A stretch of 13,237 bases of DNA from an uncultured Mycoplasmatota bacterium (GTDB lineage: Bacteria > Bacillota_I > Bacilli_A > RF39 > UBA660). This document shows positions 1 to 8,957 of the stretch, piece by piece. The stretch covers positions 1-13,237 of the forward strand of contig CAMOFW010000015.1 of assembly GCA_946613765.1 (NCBI GenBank). The letters run 5' to 3'. Made by a program: the position numbers and the translations under genes. A model generated the notes under the pieces. It was given only the letters and a program-made list of their open reading frames with translations. It had not been told where the DNA came from and searched no databases. Position 1 is the first letter of the stretch, and every line of letters starts with the position of its first letter.

Positions 1-3000
1 TTCTCTTAGTTTAGCAATTACTGTTTGAGATACTTTACCTCTTTGTTGTAAGTCTTCCATTGAAATGAATGGACGTTCTTTTCTTGCTTCAATAATTTGT
101 TTTGAAACTTCAACACCTAGTCCATCTAGAACTCTAAATGGACAAATTAAAGTTTTACCATCATCATCTAAAACAAAGTTTTTAGCATCTGATTTTTCTA
201 AATCAATAAGACCAAATTTGAAACCTCTTGCTGTTGCTTCTAGTGATAGTTTTAATGTTTCAAGTAAGTCTCCTTCTTTTTTAGTTGCATCATAACCTTT
301 GTTTATAATTTCTATCATTTTCTTTTTGATTGCATCATATCCACCAACCATAGTTTCTAAATCAAAATCATCAAATCTTGTTGAGAAATATGTTGTGTAA
401 TATATTGCTGGTTTATGAACTTTATACCAAGCAATTCTGAAAGCTGATGTTACGTATGCTGCAGCATGTGCCTTAGGGAACATGTATTTAATTTTAGAAC
501 ATGAATTAATAAACCATTCTGGTATTTTATATTCTTCCATTAGTTTTTTAAATTCTGCCCAAGCAGCTGGATCTTTTGATGCTTTTCCTTTACGAACAAA
601 CTCCATTATTTTAAATGCCTTAAATGGTGGTAAGCCACCGTACATAAGTTCAACCATGATATCGTCACGACAACCGATTACTTTTGAAAATGGAACAACG
701 TTCTTTTGAATTAATTCTTGTGCATTACCTAACCATACATCTGTACCATGTGCTAAACCTGAAATTTTAACAAGTTCGGCAAATGTTGTTGGTTTGGTAT
801 CTTTAACTAATTGAATTGTAAATGGTGTACCAAACTCTGGAACTCCAAGTGTTCCGGTATCACACATTATTTGTTCATTAGTTACACCTAGTGCTTTAGT
901 TGATGTAAAAATAGACATTGTTTCTTTATCATCTAAAGGAACTTCGGTAATATTATCACCAGTTAATTCTTGAATCATTCTAAGTTGTGTTGGATCTGTA
1001 TGACCTAAGATATCTAGTTTTAATACGTCTTGGTCGATAGCGTGGTAATCAAAGTGTGTTGTTCTCCATACTGAAGTTGGATCTTCAGCTGGGAATTGGT
1101 ATGGTGTAAAATCAAATACATCCATGTATCCTGGAATAACAACGATACCACCTGGGTGTTGTCCTGTTGTACGTTTAACACCTGTACATCCTTTTGCTAA
1201 ACGTTCAATTTCAACACTACGTTTTGTTATGTTTTTATTTTCTAGGTAACCTTGTACATAACCGTAAGCAGTTTTATCTGCTACTGTACCAACAGTACCT
1301 GCTCTATATACATTATCAACACCGAATAATACTTTAGTGTATTCGTGAGCACTTGCTTGATTTAAATCACTAAAGTTAAGGTCGATATCTGGAACTTTAT
1401 CGGCATTAAATCCTAAGAATGTTTGGAATGGAATATCATGTCCATCTTTATGCATTGGTGTTCCACATTTTGGACACTTCTTATCAGGAAGGTCAAATCC
1501 ACATTTATATTCATTACCATAAGGTTCTCCATCTTCATTATTAAATAAAGATAGTTTACACTTAGGACATCTATAGTGAGGTGCAAGTGAGTTAACTTCT
1601 GTTATACCCATTAGGTTAGCAACAAATGATGAACCTACTGAACCTCTGGATCCTACCAAGAAACCTTCATCATTAGAGTGTTTAACTAGTTTTTGAGCGA
1701 TTAGGTATATAACGTCAAAGTTAGCACCAATGATTGCAGTCATCTTACCTTTAGCTTTTTCTTTTAATTCTTCATCAGATAAGTTTTCTTCATTATTCTT
1801 CTTTAAACTTAAGTAGATTTCATTTTGAACTTCATCTGGTCCTTTTAATACTACTTCATGTAGATGAGCAAATCTTTCATCTTCATTATCTGGATAGTTT
1901 GTAGTAACAGCATCAATTAATGGTTGTCCGTATAGTTCTAGTGCTATTCTTTCTTCCATATGATGTGGTAGTACATCACCATACCATTCTCTAGCTTTAT
2001 CATATACCATCTTAGTTAAATCTTCTTTTGAGTTTTCAATCTTAGGTGCAAATGGTATACCACCAGTATCAATAATAACTTCGATTTCTTCGATTTGTTC
2101 TGCTATTTTATTTGTATTTTCAATAACAATTTTATTTCTTGTTTCTTCATCTATAAAGTTAAATTCATCTAACATTTCTTGAGTAGTTTTTAAATACATG
2201 TTAGGTACACTAATACCTTGTCTATTTAATGGATGTAATTTACCATTGAATTTTTGATTTATTATAATTTCTCTATAGATTAAATCTTCTTTCTTTAAGT
2301 TATGTACATCCCCTGTTGCAACAACTAGTTTACCTGCAGATTCAGCCACTCTAATTATTTTCTTTAAGTGGTTTTCTGCTTCAATAATTGAATTAAACTT
2401 TTGATTAGGTCCAATTAGATGTGAGAATACTGAAACAGGTTGTACTTCGATATAATCATAGAAGTTCATCATGTTTACTAATTCTTCATCTTCTAATTTA
2501 TCTGCATTTTGGAATACTTCATTGTTAATACAAGCTGAACCAATAAGTAGACCTTCTCTTAGTTTTTCAACTTCTTGTCTAGGTATTTTAGGTTGTTCAT
2601 TTTTATATAAATATTTAGTATTAGCAATTGATATTATTTTAAATAAGTTTTTTAAACCTACTCTATTTTTACATAGTATAGTTGCATGGAATGGTCTAGC
2701 AAATTTAATCATTGATTCCATATCCATGTCATCTAATATTTTAGATGTTGTTGTTATGTTTCTGTCTGATAGTGTCTTACACATTTTAAAGAATGCAATT
2801 GCAGTACCTTCAGCATCATAATCACCTCTATGGTGTTTATCTTCTTCCCAAGGTACTTCTAAGTTCTTTACTAATGTTGATAACTTATGGTTTGTCCACG
2901 TTGGATAAATAAGTCTAGCCATTTCCATGGTATCTAGTACAGTATTTTTAAATTCACCTAAGTTATATTTAGACATTGCTGCTTTCATAAATGAAATATC

Positions 3001-4440
3001 AAATTTAGCATTATGTGCTACCATTGGTAAATCACCAGTCCACTCAAGGAAACGTCTTGTTACATTTTCTTCAGTGTCTTTATCTTTTAACATATCATCT
3101 GTAATTGCAGTTAGTTCAACTATCTTTTGTGGTAATTTTCTGTTTGGATTAATTAGTTCATCAAAACGATCTGTAATAGTACCATTTTTAATTTTAACAG
3201 CACCGATTTCAATCATTTGATCTGAACCTGCATAGAAACCTGTAGTCTCGGTATCGAATACTACATATTCTTGATCTAATAAATCATATTCTTTATTTTG
3301 ATAGATGATTGATACATCATCATTTACGATATTAAGTTCTGTACCATATAGTACTTTAAATTTATCTTGTTCTTCTTTTCCTTTGTTAAAATCACATACA
3401 GCATGGAATAGTTCTGGGAAGGCTTGTACACAGTTATGATCTGTAACAGCGATTGCTTTCATACCCATTGATGTTGCTGCCTTAACTAATGATTTAGCTT
3501 CGATTACACCATCCATTGCACTCATCATTGTATGTGTATGTAGTTCAACTCTTTTAACTGGAGCATCATCTACTATCTTTTGTTCTTTTGAGTCAATAGC
3601 TTCCATGTTATTAACATTAAATACTAAATCTTTAGCAAAAGTATCATACTTAACATAACCATGGAATCTATACCATTTACCTTCTTTTATTTTTTTACAT
3701 ATAGCATTAAATTCATCTTTATCTCTAACAAAGAATTTAGCTAACATAGAGTTAGTATTATCAGATATTTTTAAGTTAACAATATTAGTTTTTTCAAATG
3801 ATTTTCCTTCAAAACCAAATACATAAGATTCATTAATTATATTTGATGCTTCACCTACTATATCATCGATATTAGTAGTTTCACCATCAATATGTTTACC
3901 TAATATTATTGGACTATCTTCTTTTTTAATTACTACTCCACTTTCTTTTTCTTTTTGTATTTCATCTTTTATTTTATTATTTTTTTCAACATTAACTGTT
4001 GTTTCTATATCAATATTATTAATACCATAAGCACTTAATTTATTTAATAAATATTTCTTTTTATCATTTACTAAAGTAGTATCTACATTAGTAGCTACTT
4101 CAATATTAATAATATTATCATTTAAAGTTACTGTTGCTTCACTTAGTGATGATAGTGATGGAGAATCCTCTATCATTTTTTGTAGTATGAAGTTAAAAGT
4201 ATTTAGTATATCATCTTCTGAAATGGTATCACATTCAATTTTTACAACACACTTCTTTTGTTTGTTAATACCACCTGCTGCACATTCAAAAAGTTTAAAT
4301 AGTACGTCTGCACTAGGATATTCTTTTAGAGTTAACGTAACAGTAAAAGTTTCAGTTGATCTTTTTAGAATTACACTTTTAATGTCAGCATTTAATTCTA
4401 AATCGAAATTGATGCTATTAAAAAACTTAGTTGTATTCAT
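1..4440 (-). CDS. polC: DNA polymerase III alpha subunit, PolC type (3' end outside window)
   Basis: Replicative DNA polymerase with built-in proofreading, the main fork polymerase of low-GC Gram-positives. The 1480 codons seen read without interruption. Visible parts in order: an N-terminal domain; an OB-fold-like stretch around W256 (KWYRFHGYV); a PHP domain opening with HTHT at 301-304; an inserted epsilon-type exonuclease with D396 and E398 in FDTETTG, D481 in AHNAKFD, and H537/D542; polymerase motif GSRGSVGSS at 930-938; zinc-finger cysteines C958, C961, C980, C989, C992; catalytic aspartates D1018 and D1020 in PDIDLNF, and D1143 in KLDILGH. The last codons read EDLQQRGKVSQTVIAKLRE, matching the remembered B. 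subtilis PolC C-terminus, so only about 18 residues are missing. I chose the ATG at 4440 because GAAGGA lies 6 nt upstream. An in-frame ATG at 4458 overlaps the dnaE stop as ATGA and would add six residues, but has no Shine-Dalgarno sequence. Last visible gene of the cluster. Confidence 0.97.
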   Translation of the reverse strand, partial: MNTTKFFNSINFDLELNADIKSVILKRSTETFTVTLTLKEYPSADVLFKLFECAAGGINKQKKCVVKIECDTISEDDILNTFNFILQKMIEDSPSLSSLSEATVTLNDNIINIEVATNVDTTLVNDKKKYLLNKLSAYGINNIDIETTVNVEKNNKIKDEIQKEKESGVVIKKEDSPIILGKHIDGETTNIDDIVGEASNIINESYVFGFEGKSFEKTNIVNLKISDNTNSMLAKFFVRDKDEFNAICKKIKEGKWYRFHGYVKYDTFAKDLVFNVNNMEAIDSKEQKIVDDAPVKRVELHTHTMMSAMDGVIEAKSLVKAATSMGMKAIAVTDHNCVQAFPELFHAVCDFNKGKEEQDKFKVLYGTELNIVNDDVSIIYQNKEYDLLDQEYVVFDTETTGFYAGSDQMIEIGAVKIKNGTITDRFDELINPNRKLPQKIVELTAITDDMLKDKDTEENVTRRFLEWTGDLPMVAHNAKFDISFMKAAMSKYNLGEFKNTVLDTMEMARLIYPTWTNHKLSTLVKNLEVPWEEDKHHRGDYDAEGTAIAFFKMCKTLSDRNITTTSKILDDMDMESMIKFARPFHATILCKNRVGLKNLFKIISIANTKYLYKNEQPKIPRQEVEKLREGLLIGSACINNEVFQNADKLEDEELVNMMNFYDYIEVQPVSVFSHLIGPNQKFNSIIEAENHLKKIIRVAESAGKLVVATGDVHNLKKEDLIYREIIINQKFNGKLHPLNRQGISVPNMYLKTTQEMLDEFNFIDEETRNKIVIENTNKIAEQIEEIEVIIDTGGIPFAPKIENSKEDLTKMVYDKAREWYGDVLPHHMEERIALELYGQPLIDAVTTNYPDNEDERFAHLHEVVLKGPDEVQNEIYLSLKKNNEENLSDEELKEKAKGKMTAIIGANFDVIYLIAQKLVKHSNDEGFLVGSRGSVGSSFVANLMGITEVNSLAPHYRCPKCKLSLFNNEDGEPYGNEYKCGFDLPDKKCPKCGTPMHKDGHDIPFQTFLGFNADKVPDIDLNFSDLNQASAHEYTKVLFGVDNVYRAGTVGTVADKTAYGYVQGYLENKNITKRSVEIERLAKGCTGVKRTTGQHPGGIVVIPGYMDVFDFTPYQFPAEDPTSVWRTTHFDYHAIDQDVLKLDILGHTDPTQLRMIQELTGDNITEVPLDDKETMSIFTSTKALGVTNEQIMCDTGTLGVPEFGTPFTIQLVKDTKPTTFAELVKISGLAHGTDVWLGNAQELIQKNVVPFSKVIGCRDDIMVELMYGGLPPFKAFKIMEFVRKGKASKDPAAWAEFKKLMEEYKIPEWFINSCSKIKYMFPKAHAAAYVTSAFRIAWYKVHKPAIYYTTYFSTRFDDFDLETMVGGYDAIKKKMIEIINKGYDATKKEGDLLETLKLSLEATARGFKFGLIDLEKSDAKNFVLDDDGKTLICPFRVLDGLGVEVSKQIIEARKERPFISMEDLQQRGKVSQTVIAKLRE

Positions 4441-4454
4441 ACTATTTCCTTCTT

Positions 4455-7322
4455 TCATAGTTTAGTTATTTTATTTACTGTAATTTGATAATCACTAATA
4501 TTCTTTGTTACTCTACCCATAACTTCAACTAAATCATTTTTCTTTATGTCTTTAATTGAGTTATAGACACTGGCAAAGACTACTAGTTCTACTTTGGAAG
4601 TTTCATCACTAGCTTTAATAAATGCCATGTTATCCCCTTTTTTAGTCTTTATTGCTCTAATGTTATCTATTATAACAATAGATTTAACAAATGTGTTAAA
4701 TTTTTTATCTATTTTGTCTAATTTTGTTATATCTTTTCCTTGATATTTACTTGCTGGATGATTAGATATATAAAAACCATATACTTCTAATTCTTGTTCT
4801 TGTAATTCTTGTGGTGTAAATTCATCTGATGATTCTAATATAGGTTTTTCAATTAAAGAAGAATCTAAATTATTATATAGTTCACTATATCTAATAGCAT
4901 TATCTAAATTATCTATTAGAGTTTTATGATTATAATTAAATGAATCAAATACTCCAGCATATATTAAGTTTTCAATAACTTTTTTATTTACATTCTTTGA
5001 ATAACACTTAGCTACAAATTCAAAGAAGTCTTTGAATGGTTCTGTTCTTTTAGATATTATTTCTTCTTCTGCTAAGGTACCAACATTTTTTATTATACTT
5101 AGTGGTAATCTTAGTTTTTTATCTTCAATAGTATAATTTAAATTACTTTCATTAATACTTGGTTTAAGTAAGAATATATCTTCTTTTTTAGCTAGTGTTA
5201 AATATTCATTAGTTTTATTAATATTACCAATAGACATATTAAGTAGATTTGCTATAAAGTATTCTTTATAGTGTACTTTAAGATATGCCATTTGATAACC
5301 AATTAAGGCATAAGAAACACTATGAGATTTATTAAATCCATAACTAGCAAATTTTAATATTCTTTCAAATGTTTTATTTGCTATTGCTTCACTATAACCA
5401 TTACTTATAGCTGATTTAATAAAGTGTTCTTTTTCACTTAAGATAATGCTTTCTTTTTTCTTTGACATAGCTCGTCTAAAAAGATCAGCTTCTGCAAAAG
5501 TAAACTTAGCCATCTTAACAAGTATTTGCATTATTTGTTCTTGATAGATAATAATACCATAAGTTTCTTTTAGGATATCTTTTAAACTATCATCTATATA
5601 ATCGATTTGGACTTTACCTTCCTTTCTTTGAATAAACTCATCAATGTATTCCATTGGTCCAGGTCTAAACAAAGCAAGTGCTGCATATAGTTCACTAAAA
5701 TTTTTAGGTTTTAATTTCTTAAGGAAGTTTTTCATACCTTCACTTTCAAATTGGAATATACCTTCAGTTTTAGCTTCTCCAAAAAGTTTATATACTTCTT
5801 CATCATCTAACTTAATAGATGATAGTTTAATTTCATTATTAGTCATATCTAAGATGTTATGGATTATTGAAAGATTTGTTAAACCTAAGAAATCCATTTT
5901 TATAATGCCTAGTTCTTCAAGATAATTAAGTGTTAAACCACATAGTATATTATTATCATTAATACATACAGGTACAATATCATCAAGTTTAACACTTGAA
6001 ATTGCTACTCCTGCTGCTGTTGTTGATATTTGTCTTTTTAGTCCTTCTAGAACTAAGGAATATTTATATACTTCTTGTAGTTTAGGATATAAACTTAATA
6101 TTTTTTTAACCTTAGGAGCTTTTGAGTTATCTAGTAGATTTAGTTTTGGATCTATAACTTTTGTTAAAGTATCGATTGTTTTGTCTTGCTCAAAATATTT
6201 TGCTACATCTTTTAAAACTTGACGTGAAGCAAGTGTACCAAAAGTCATGATTGGTGCAACATATTCTTTTCCATATTTTTCTTTAACATATTCGATTACT
6301 TGATCTCTTTTAGCATCCTCAAAGTCTACATCAATATCTGGCATAGTTATTCTTTCAGGATTTAAGAAACGTTCAAATAATAAATCATATTTAATTGGAT
6401 CTACATTAGTTATACCAATAGCATATGAAACTAGTGAACCTGCTGCACTACCTCTTCCTGGTCCAACCATTATGTTGTTTTGTTTAGCAAACTTAACATA
6501 ATCATAAACGATTAAGAAGTAATCAACAAATCCCATAGATTTAATTACATCTAGTTCATGATTTAATCTATCTATATATACTTGTTCTACTTTATTATTA
6601 AATCTTTTTTGTAATCCTTTATGACATAAAGCATATAAATATTTATAACTATCATTTACTTCATTTGGATATACAGGTATATATCTATTACCTTTTGGAA
6701 TATCAATATTAATACTATTAGCAAAGTTTAAATTATTTTGATAATCGTCTTCATTTATTTTAGTAATAGTATTAATAAATATATGTTTATTATCATTTCT
6801 TATTGAATCTAATATCTTAGCTAAGACATCATCATTTTTCTTTAAACTATTAACTATATTTAAACATACTATATTTTTAGTAATGATATTAGAATTCTTT
6901 TTTTCATATTCATTTTCATATGAAATATAAATATCTTTAAATATAGTTTTAAATTGATTAAAGTAATCTTTTACATTAAATGGAACTACCATTATTACAT
7001 TATCATTATGTTTAGATAAGGTATCTATAGTTAGTTCTTTTTTTTGTTGTAATGTATTTATTTTTAATAATGATTTATAACCAGTATAATCTTTTGCAAA
7101 GATATAGAAATGTTTATCTTCGATTAAGATATCTAAACCAATAATTGGTTTAATATTATTAGCTTTACATTTGTCATAGAATTCAATTGATGAAAATAAA
7201 TTATCATCAATAATAGCAGCAAAAGAGGATTTATATGTAGCACAAAAAGAAACTAAATCATCTATTTTGATTAAGCTTTTTAAAATAGAATAATCTGATT
7301 TAAATCCTAATGTGTTGTACAT
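4455..7322 (-). CDS. dnaE: DNA polymerase III alpha subunit, DnaE type
   Basis: C-family DNA polymerase without its own exonuclease. In low-GC Gram-positives that also have PolC, this enzyme extends RNA primers before hand-off (family knowledge). It has 955 residues, about 160 fewer than the remembered B. subtilis DnaE. Visible: an N-terminal PHP-like domain that reads GFKSDYS where relatives keep a histidine; GPGRGSAAGS from residue 287; catalytic aspartates D329 and D331 in PDIDVDFED, and D477 in KMDFLGL; FRPGPMEYI and YQEQIMQI of the fingers; an OB fold in the last 90 or so residues (VELVVFASVY, LVEVMGRV). T435 stands in STTAAG where C-family polymerases usually have histidine in H-A/P-G-G/A. 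I see no tryptophan in the protein. A strong Shine-Dalgarno sequence (AAGGAGGG) precedes the ATG. The gene starts 15 nt after ruvB and ends with TGA 14 nt before polC. Confidence 0.95.
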   Translation of the reverse strand: MYNTLGFKSDYSILKSLIKIDDLVSFCATYKSSFAAIIDDNLFSSIEFYDKCKANNIKPIIGLDILIEDKHFYIFAKDYTGYKSLLKINTLQQKKELTIDTLSKHNDNVIMVVPFNVKDYFNQFKTIFKDIYISYENEYEKKNSNIITKNIVCLNIVNSLKKNDDVLAKILDSIRNDNKHIFINTITKINEDDYQNNLNFANSINIDIPKGNRYIPVYPNEVNDSYKYLYALCHKGLQKRFNNKVEQVYIDRLNHELDVIKSMGFVDYFLIVYDYVKFAKQNNIMVGPGRGSAAGSLVSYAIGITNVDPIKYDLLFERFLNPERITMPDIDVDFEDAKRDQVIEYVKEKYGKEYVAPIMTFGTLASRQVLKDVAKYFEQDKTIDTLTKVIDPKLNLLDNSKAPKVKKILSLYPKLQEVYKYSLVLEGLKRQISTTAAGVAISSVKLDDIVPVCINDNNILCGLTLNYLEELGIIKMDFLGLTNLSIIHNILDMTNNEIKLSSIKLDDEEVYKLFGEAKTEGIFQFESEGMKNFLKKLKPKNFSELYAALALFRPGPMEYIDEFIQRKEGKVQIDYIDDSLKDILKETYGIIIYQEQIMQILVKMAKFTFAEADLFRRAMSKKKESIILSEKEHFIKSAISNGYSEAIANKTFERILKFASYGFNKSHSVSYALIGYQMAYLKVHYKEYFIANLLNMSIGNINKTNEYLTLAKKEDIFLLKPSINESNLNYTIEDKKLRLPLSIIKNVGTLAEEEIISKRTEPFKDFFEFVAKCYSKNVNKKVIENLIYAGVFDSFNYNHKTLIDNLDNAIRYSELYNNLDSSLIEKPILESSDEFTPQELQEQELEVYGFYISNHPASKYQGKDITKLDKIDKKFNTFVKSIVIIDNIRAIKTKKGDNMAFIKASDETSKVELVVFASVYNSIKDIKKNDLVEVMGRVTKNISDYQITVNKITKL

Positions 7323-7337
7323 ATAAACCCTCCTTAA

Positions 7338-8351
7338 CTAAAATAATGTATTTTCATAATGTGCTATTTTTAAATGGTCATAAGCTTTATCTGTTGCGAT
7401 ACGACCTCTTTGTGTACGTTTAACAAAACCTTCTTGTAGTAAAAATGGTTCAATTACATCTTCGATTGTAGATACTTCTTCACCAATAGATGTAGCGATT
7501 GTTTCAACTCCTACTGGTCCACCATTAAATTTATTAATTAATGATTCTAAATATTCAATATCTATTTGATCTAATCCATATTGATCTACATGTAATCTTT
7601 CTAAAGATTTTTTAGTTGTTTCTAAAGTTATAATTGAATCTCCATTAACTAAAGCAAAATCTCTAACTCTTTTAAATAATCTATTTGCTATTCTTGGAGT
7701 TTTTCTTGAACGTTTTGCTAGTTCCATTGCTGCTTCACTTTCGATTGGCATATTTAAAACACGTGATGTTCTTTCAATGATTTGTTTTAATTCTTCATCA
7801 GTATAATAATTTAGTTTAGATACTATACCAAATCTATCTCTTAATGGTGAAGATATATCACCTGCTCTTGTTGTTGCACCAACTAAAGTGAATGGTGGTA
7901 AATCAATTTTTATATTTCTTGAATTGCCTTCTTGTCCAATTACAATATCAAATTCAAAATCTTCCATTGCTGGATATAATATTTCTTCAATAAATCTAGG
8001 CATACGATGTATTTCATCAATAAATAATACGTCATTTGGTTCAAGTGTTGAAAGGATAGCTGCTAAATCACCACTCTTTTCAATTGATGGACCAGATGCA
8101 GTTTTAATATTAACACCTAATTCATTAGCAATAATATGAGCTAGTGTTGTTTTACCTAATCCTGGAGGACCATATAATAATACATGATCTAAAACTTCTC
8201 CACGCATTTTAGCTGCTTCAATGAATACTCTTATGTTTTCTTTTATTTCTTCTTGACCAACATATTCATCAAGCATCGCAGGTCTAATACTTTGATCAAC
8301 ATCTATTTCTTCATTCTTTTCTAAATCATATATTTCACTTTGTTTAGTCAT
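7338..8351 (-). CDS. ruvB: Holliday junction branch migration DNA helicase RuvB
   Basis: Hexameric AAA+ motor that, loaded by RuvA, drives branch migration of Holliday junctions during recombination and fork repair. At 337 residues it has the usual family length. Motifs: Walker A GPPGLGKTT at 61-69, Walker B/DEIH at 112-115 (LFIDEIHR), sensor 1 in LVGATTRAG at about 156-164, the arginine finger in LRDRFG with R171, and sensor 2 in TPRIANRL with R220. The C-terminal winged-helix DNA-binding domain ends in GFVKRTQRGRIAT at about 308-320. A GGGAGG Shine-Dalgarno sequence supports the ATG. It starts 12 nt after the DUF2441-like gene and ends 15 nt before dnaE. All key residues are present, so it should be active. 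No RuvC is visible, as expected in Bacillota, where RecU usually resolves junctions. Confidence 0.98.
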   Translation of the reverse strand: MTKQSEIYDLEKNEEIDVDQSIRPAMLDEYVGQEEIKENIRVFIEAAKMRGEVLDHVLLYGPPGLGKTTLAHIIANELGVNIKTASGPSIEKSGDLAAILSTLEPNDVLFIDEIHRMPRFIEEILYPAMEDFEFDIVIGQEGNSRNIKIDLPPFTLVGATTRAGDISSPLRDRFGIVSKLNYYTDEELKQIIERTSRVLNMPIESEAAMELAKRSRKTPRIANRLFKRVRDFALVNGDSIITLETTKKSLERLHVDQYGLDQIDIEYLESLINKFNGGPVGVETIATSIGEEVSTIEDVIEPFLLQEGFVKRTQRGRIATDKAYDHLKIAHYENTLF

Positions 8352-8363
8352 TTTAAACCTCCC

Positions 8364-8942
8364 TTAATCTATATTTTTAACTCCTACTACTTTAGCTGTT
8401 CCCATAAATAATATTTCATCTTGTTTATTAGTACTATTAGACCAATATTCTTTAGCTGTTTTTAAATGTTCTATATATGGTTTATTAACTCTATACATCA
8501 TAGAACCATCACCTTTAAATATAGTACCGGTTAATTCTAAAGTTAATATTTGTTTTGCTTGTTTACCATTTCTTTTTAATACTTCACTCCAGTTTATTGC
8601 ATCACTTTCTTTTTCACAGACATATAAGCATCTAAGTCTTGATGGTAAATCTGGACAGTATTTTAATCTTATTTCTTCTAGTGCTAGTTCTCTTAGAACA
8701 AATGCACTATGATTTACTGTATTTGCAAGTAGTTGTAATTCTTCAATGCTAAAATTCATATCTTTATTTCTTTTTTTATTAATCATTAATTCATTAGCAT
8801 CAATGTTATTTAGCATGAAAGAAGTATTATATACTAAATCATACATTTTATTAGTTGTATTTTCATCAAATATAATTGTATCTCCAACATTATATTTAAT
8901 ATTAGAATTAGCATGATAAAATATTTCTTTTTCTACTTTCAT
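8364..8942 (-). CDS. DUF2441-like protein of unknown function, inserted between ruvA and ruvB
   Basis: A soluble 192-residue protein with no signal peptide or membrane segment. The pattern recalls DUF2441: FYHANSNIKYNVGDTIIF at the N-terminus (7-25), a helical middle with LRELALEEIR (83-92), the core LPSRLRCLYVCE (99-110), an INW segment (116-118), GTIFKGDG (139-146), AKEYW (163-167) and DEILFMGTAKVVGV at the end (175-188). The family assignment is from memory of the pattern. The function is unknown. The order of a YH near the N-terminus, a central SRxxCLY and a late glutamate (E176) loosely resembles ADP-ribosyltransferase-like folds; that is speculation. I start at the ATG at 8942 because AAGGAAG sits 8 nt upstream. 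The longer frame from GTG at 8951 would overlap this Shine-Dalgarno sequence. Gaps of 13 nt to ruvA and 12 nt to ruvB imply co-transcription with both. Confidence 0.75.
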   Translation of the reverse strand: MKVEKEIFYHANSNIKYNVGDTIIFDENTTNKMYDLVYNTSFMLNNIDANELMINKKRNKDMNFSIEELQLLANTVNHSAFVLRELALEEIRLKYCPDLPSRLRCLYVCEKESDAINWSEVLKRNGKQAKQILTLELTGTIFKGDGSMMYRVNKPYIEHLKTAKEYWSNSTNKQDEILFMGTAKVVGVKNID

Positions 8943-8950
8943 GTTTAACA

Positions 8951-8957
8951 CTTCCTT
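8951..8957 (-). promoter_or_regulatory. Shine-Dalgarno sequence deciding the start of the DUF2441-like gene
   Basis: On the minus strand this reads AAGGAAG, overlapping the ruvA stop codon, 8 nt before the ATG at 8942. The GTG at 8951 shares its first base with this site, so it cannot be served by it. This supports the 192-residue form over a form three residues longer. Confidence 0.75.

Noticed and set aside
65..709. Plus-strand open frames of about 75 codons
   Set aside because: They lie opposite the polC reading frame, which matches PolC residue by residue; their translations are serine-rich shadows with no Shine-Dalgarno sequence or family pattern.
4455..4457. Mycoplasma-type code with TGA read as tryptophan
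   Set aside because: Reading through the dnaE TGA would add only a short tail running into polC; tryptophan in the checked genes is TGG, and SpoIVA presence does not fit Mycoplasma.
4438..4458. PolC start at the ATG at 4458, overlapping the dnaE stop as ATGA
   Set aside because: Possible through translational coupling, but it has no Shine-Dalgarno sequence, while the ATG at 4440 has GAAGGA 6 nt upstream. Kept as an alternative only.
2471..4465. Longer plus-strand open frames (92-116 codons), some with hydrophobic stretches
   Set aside because: All are antisense to the PolC exonuclease, PHP and N-terminal domains; low stop density on the opposite strand explains them.
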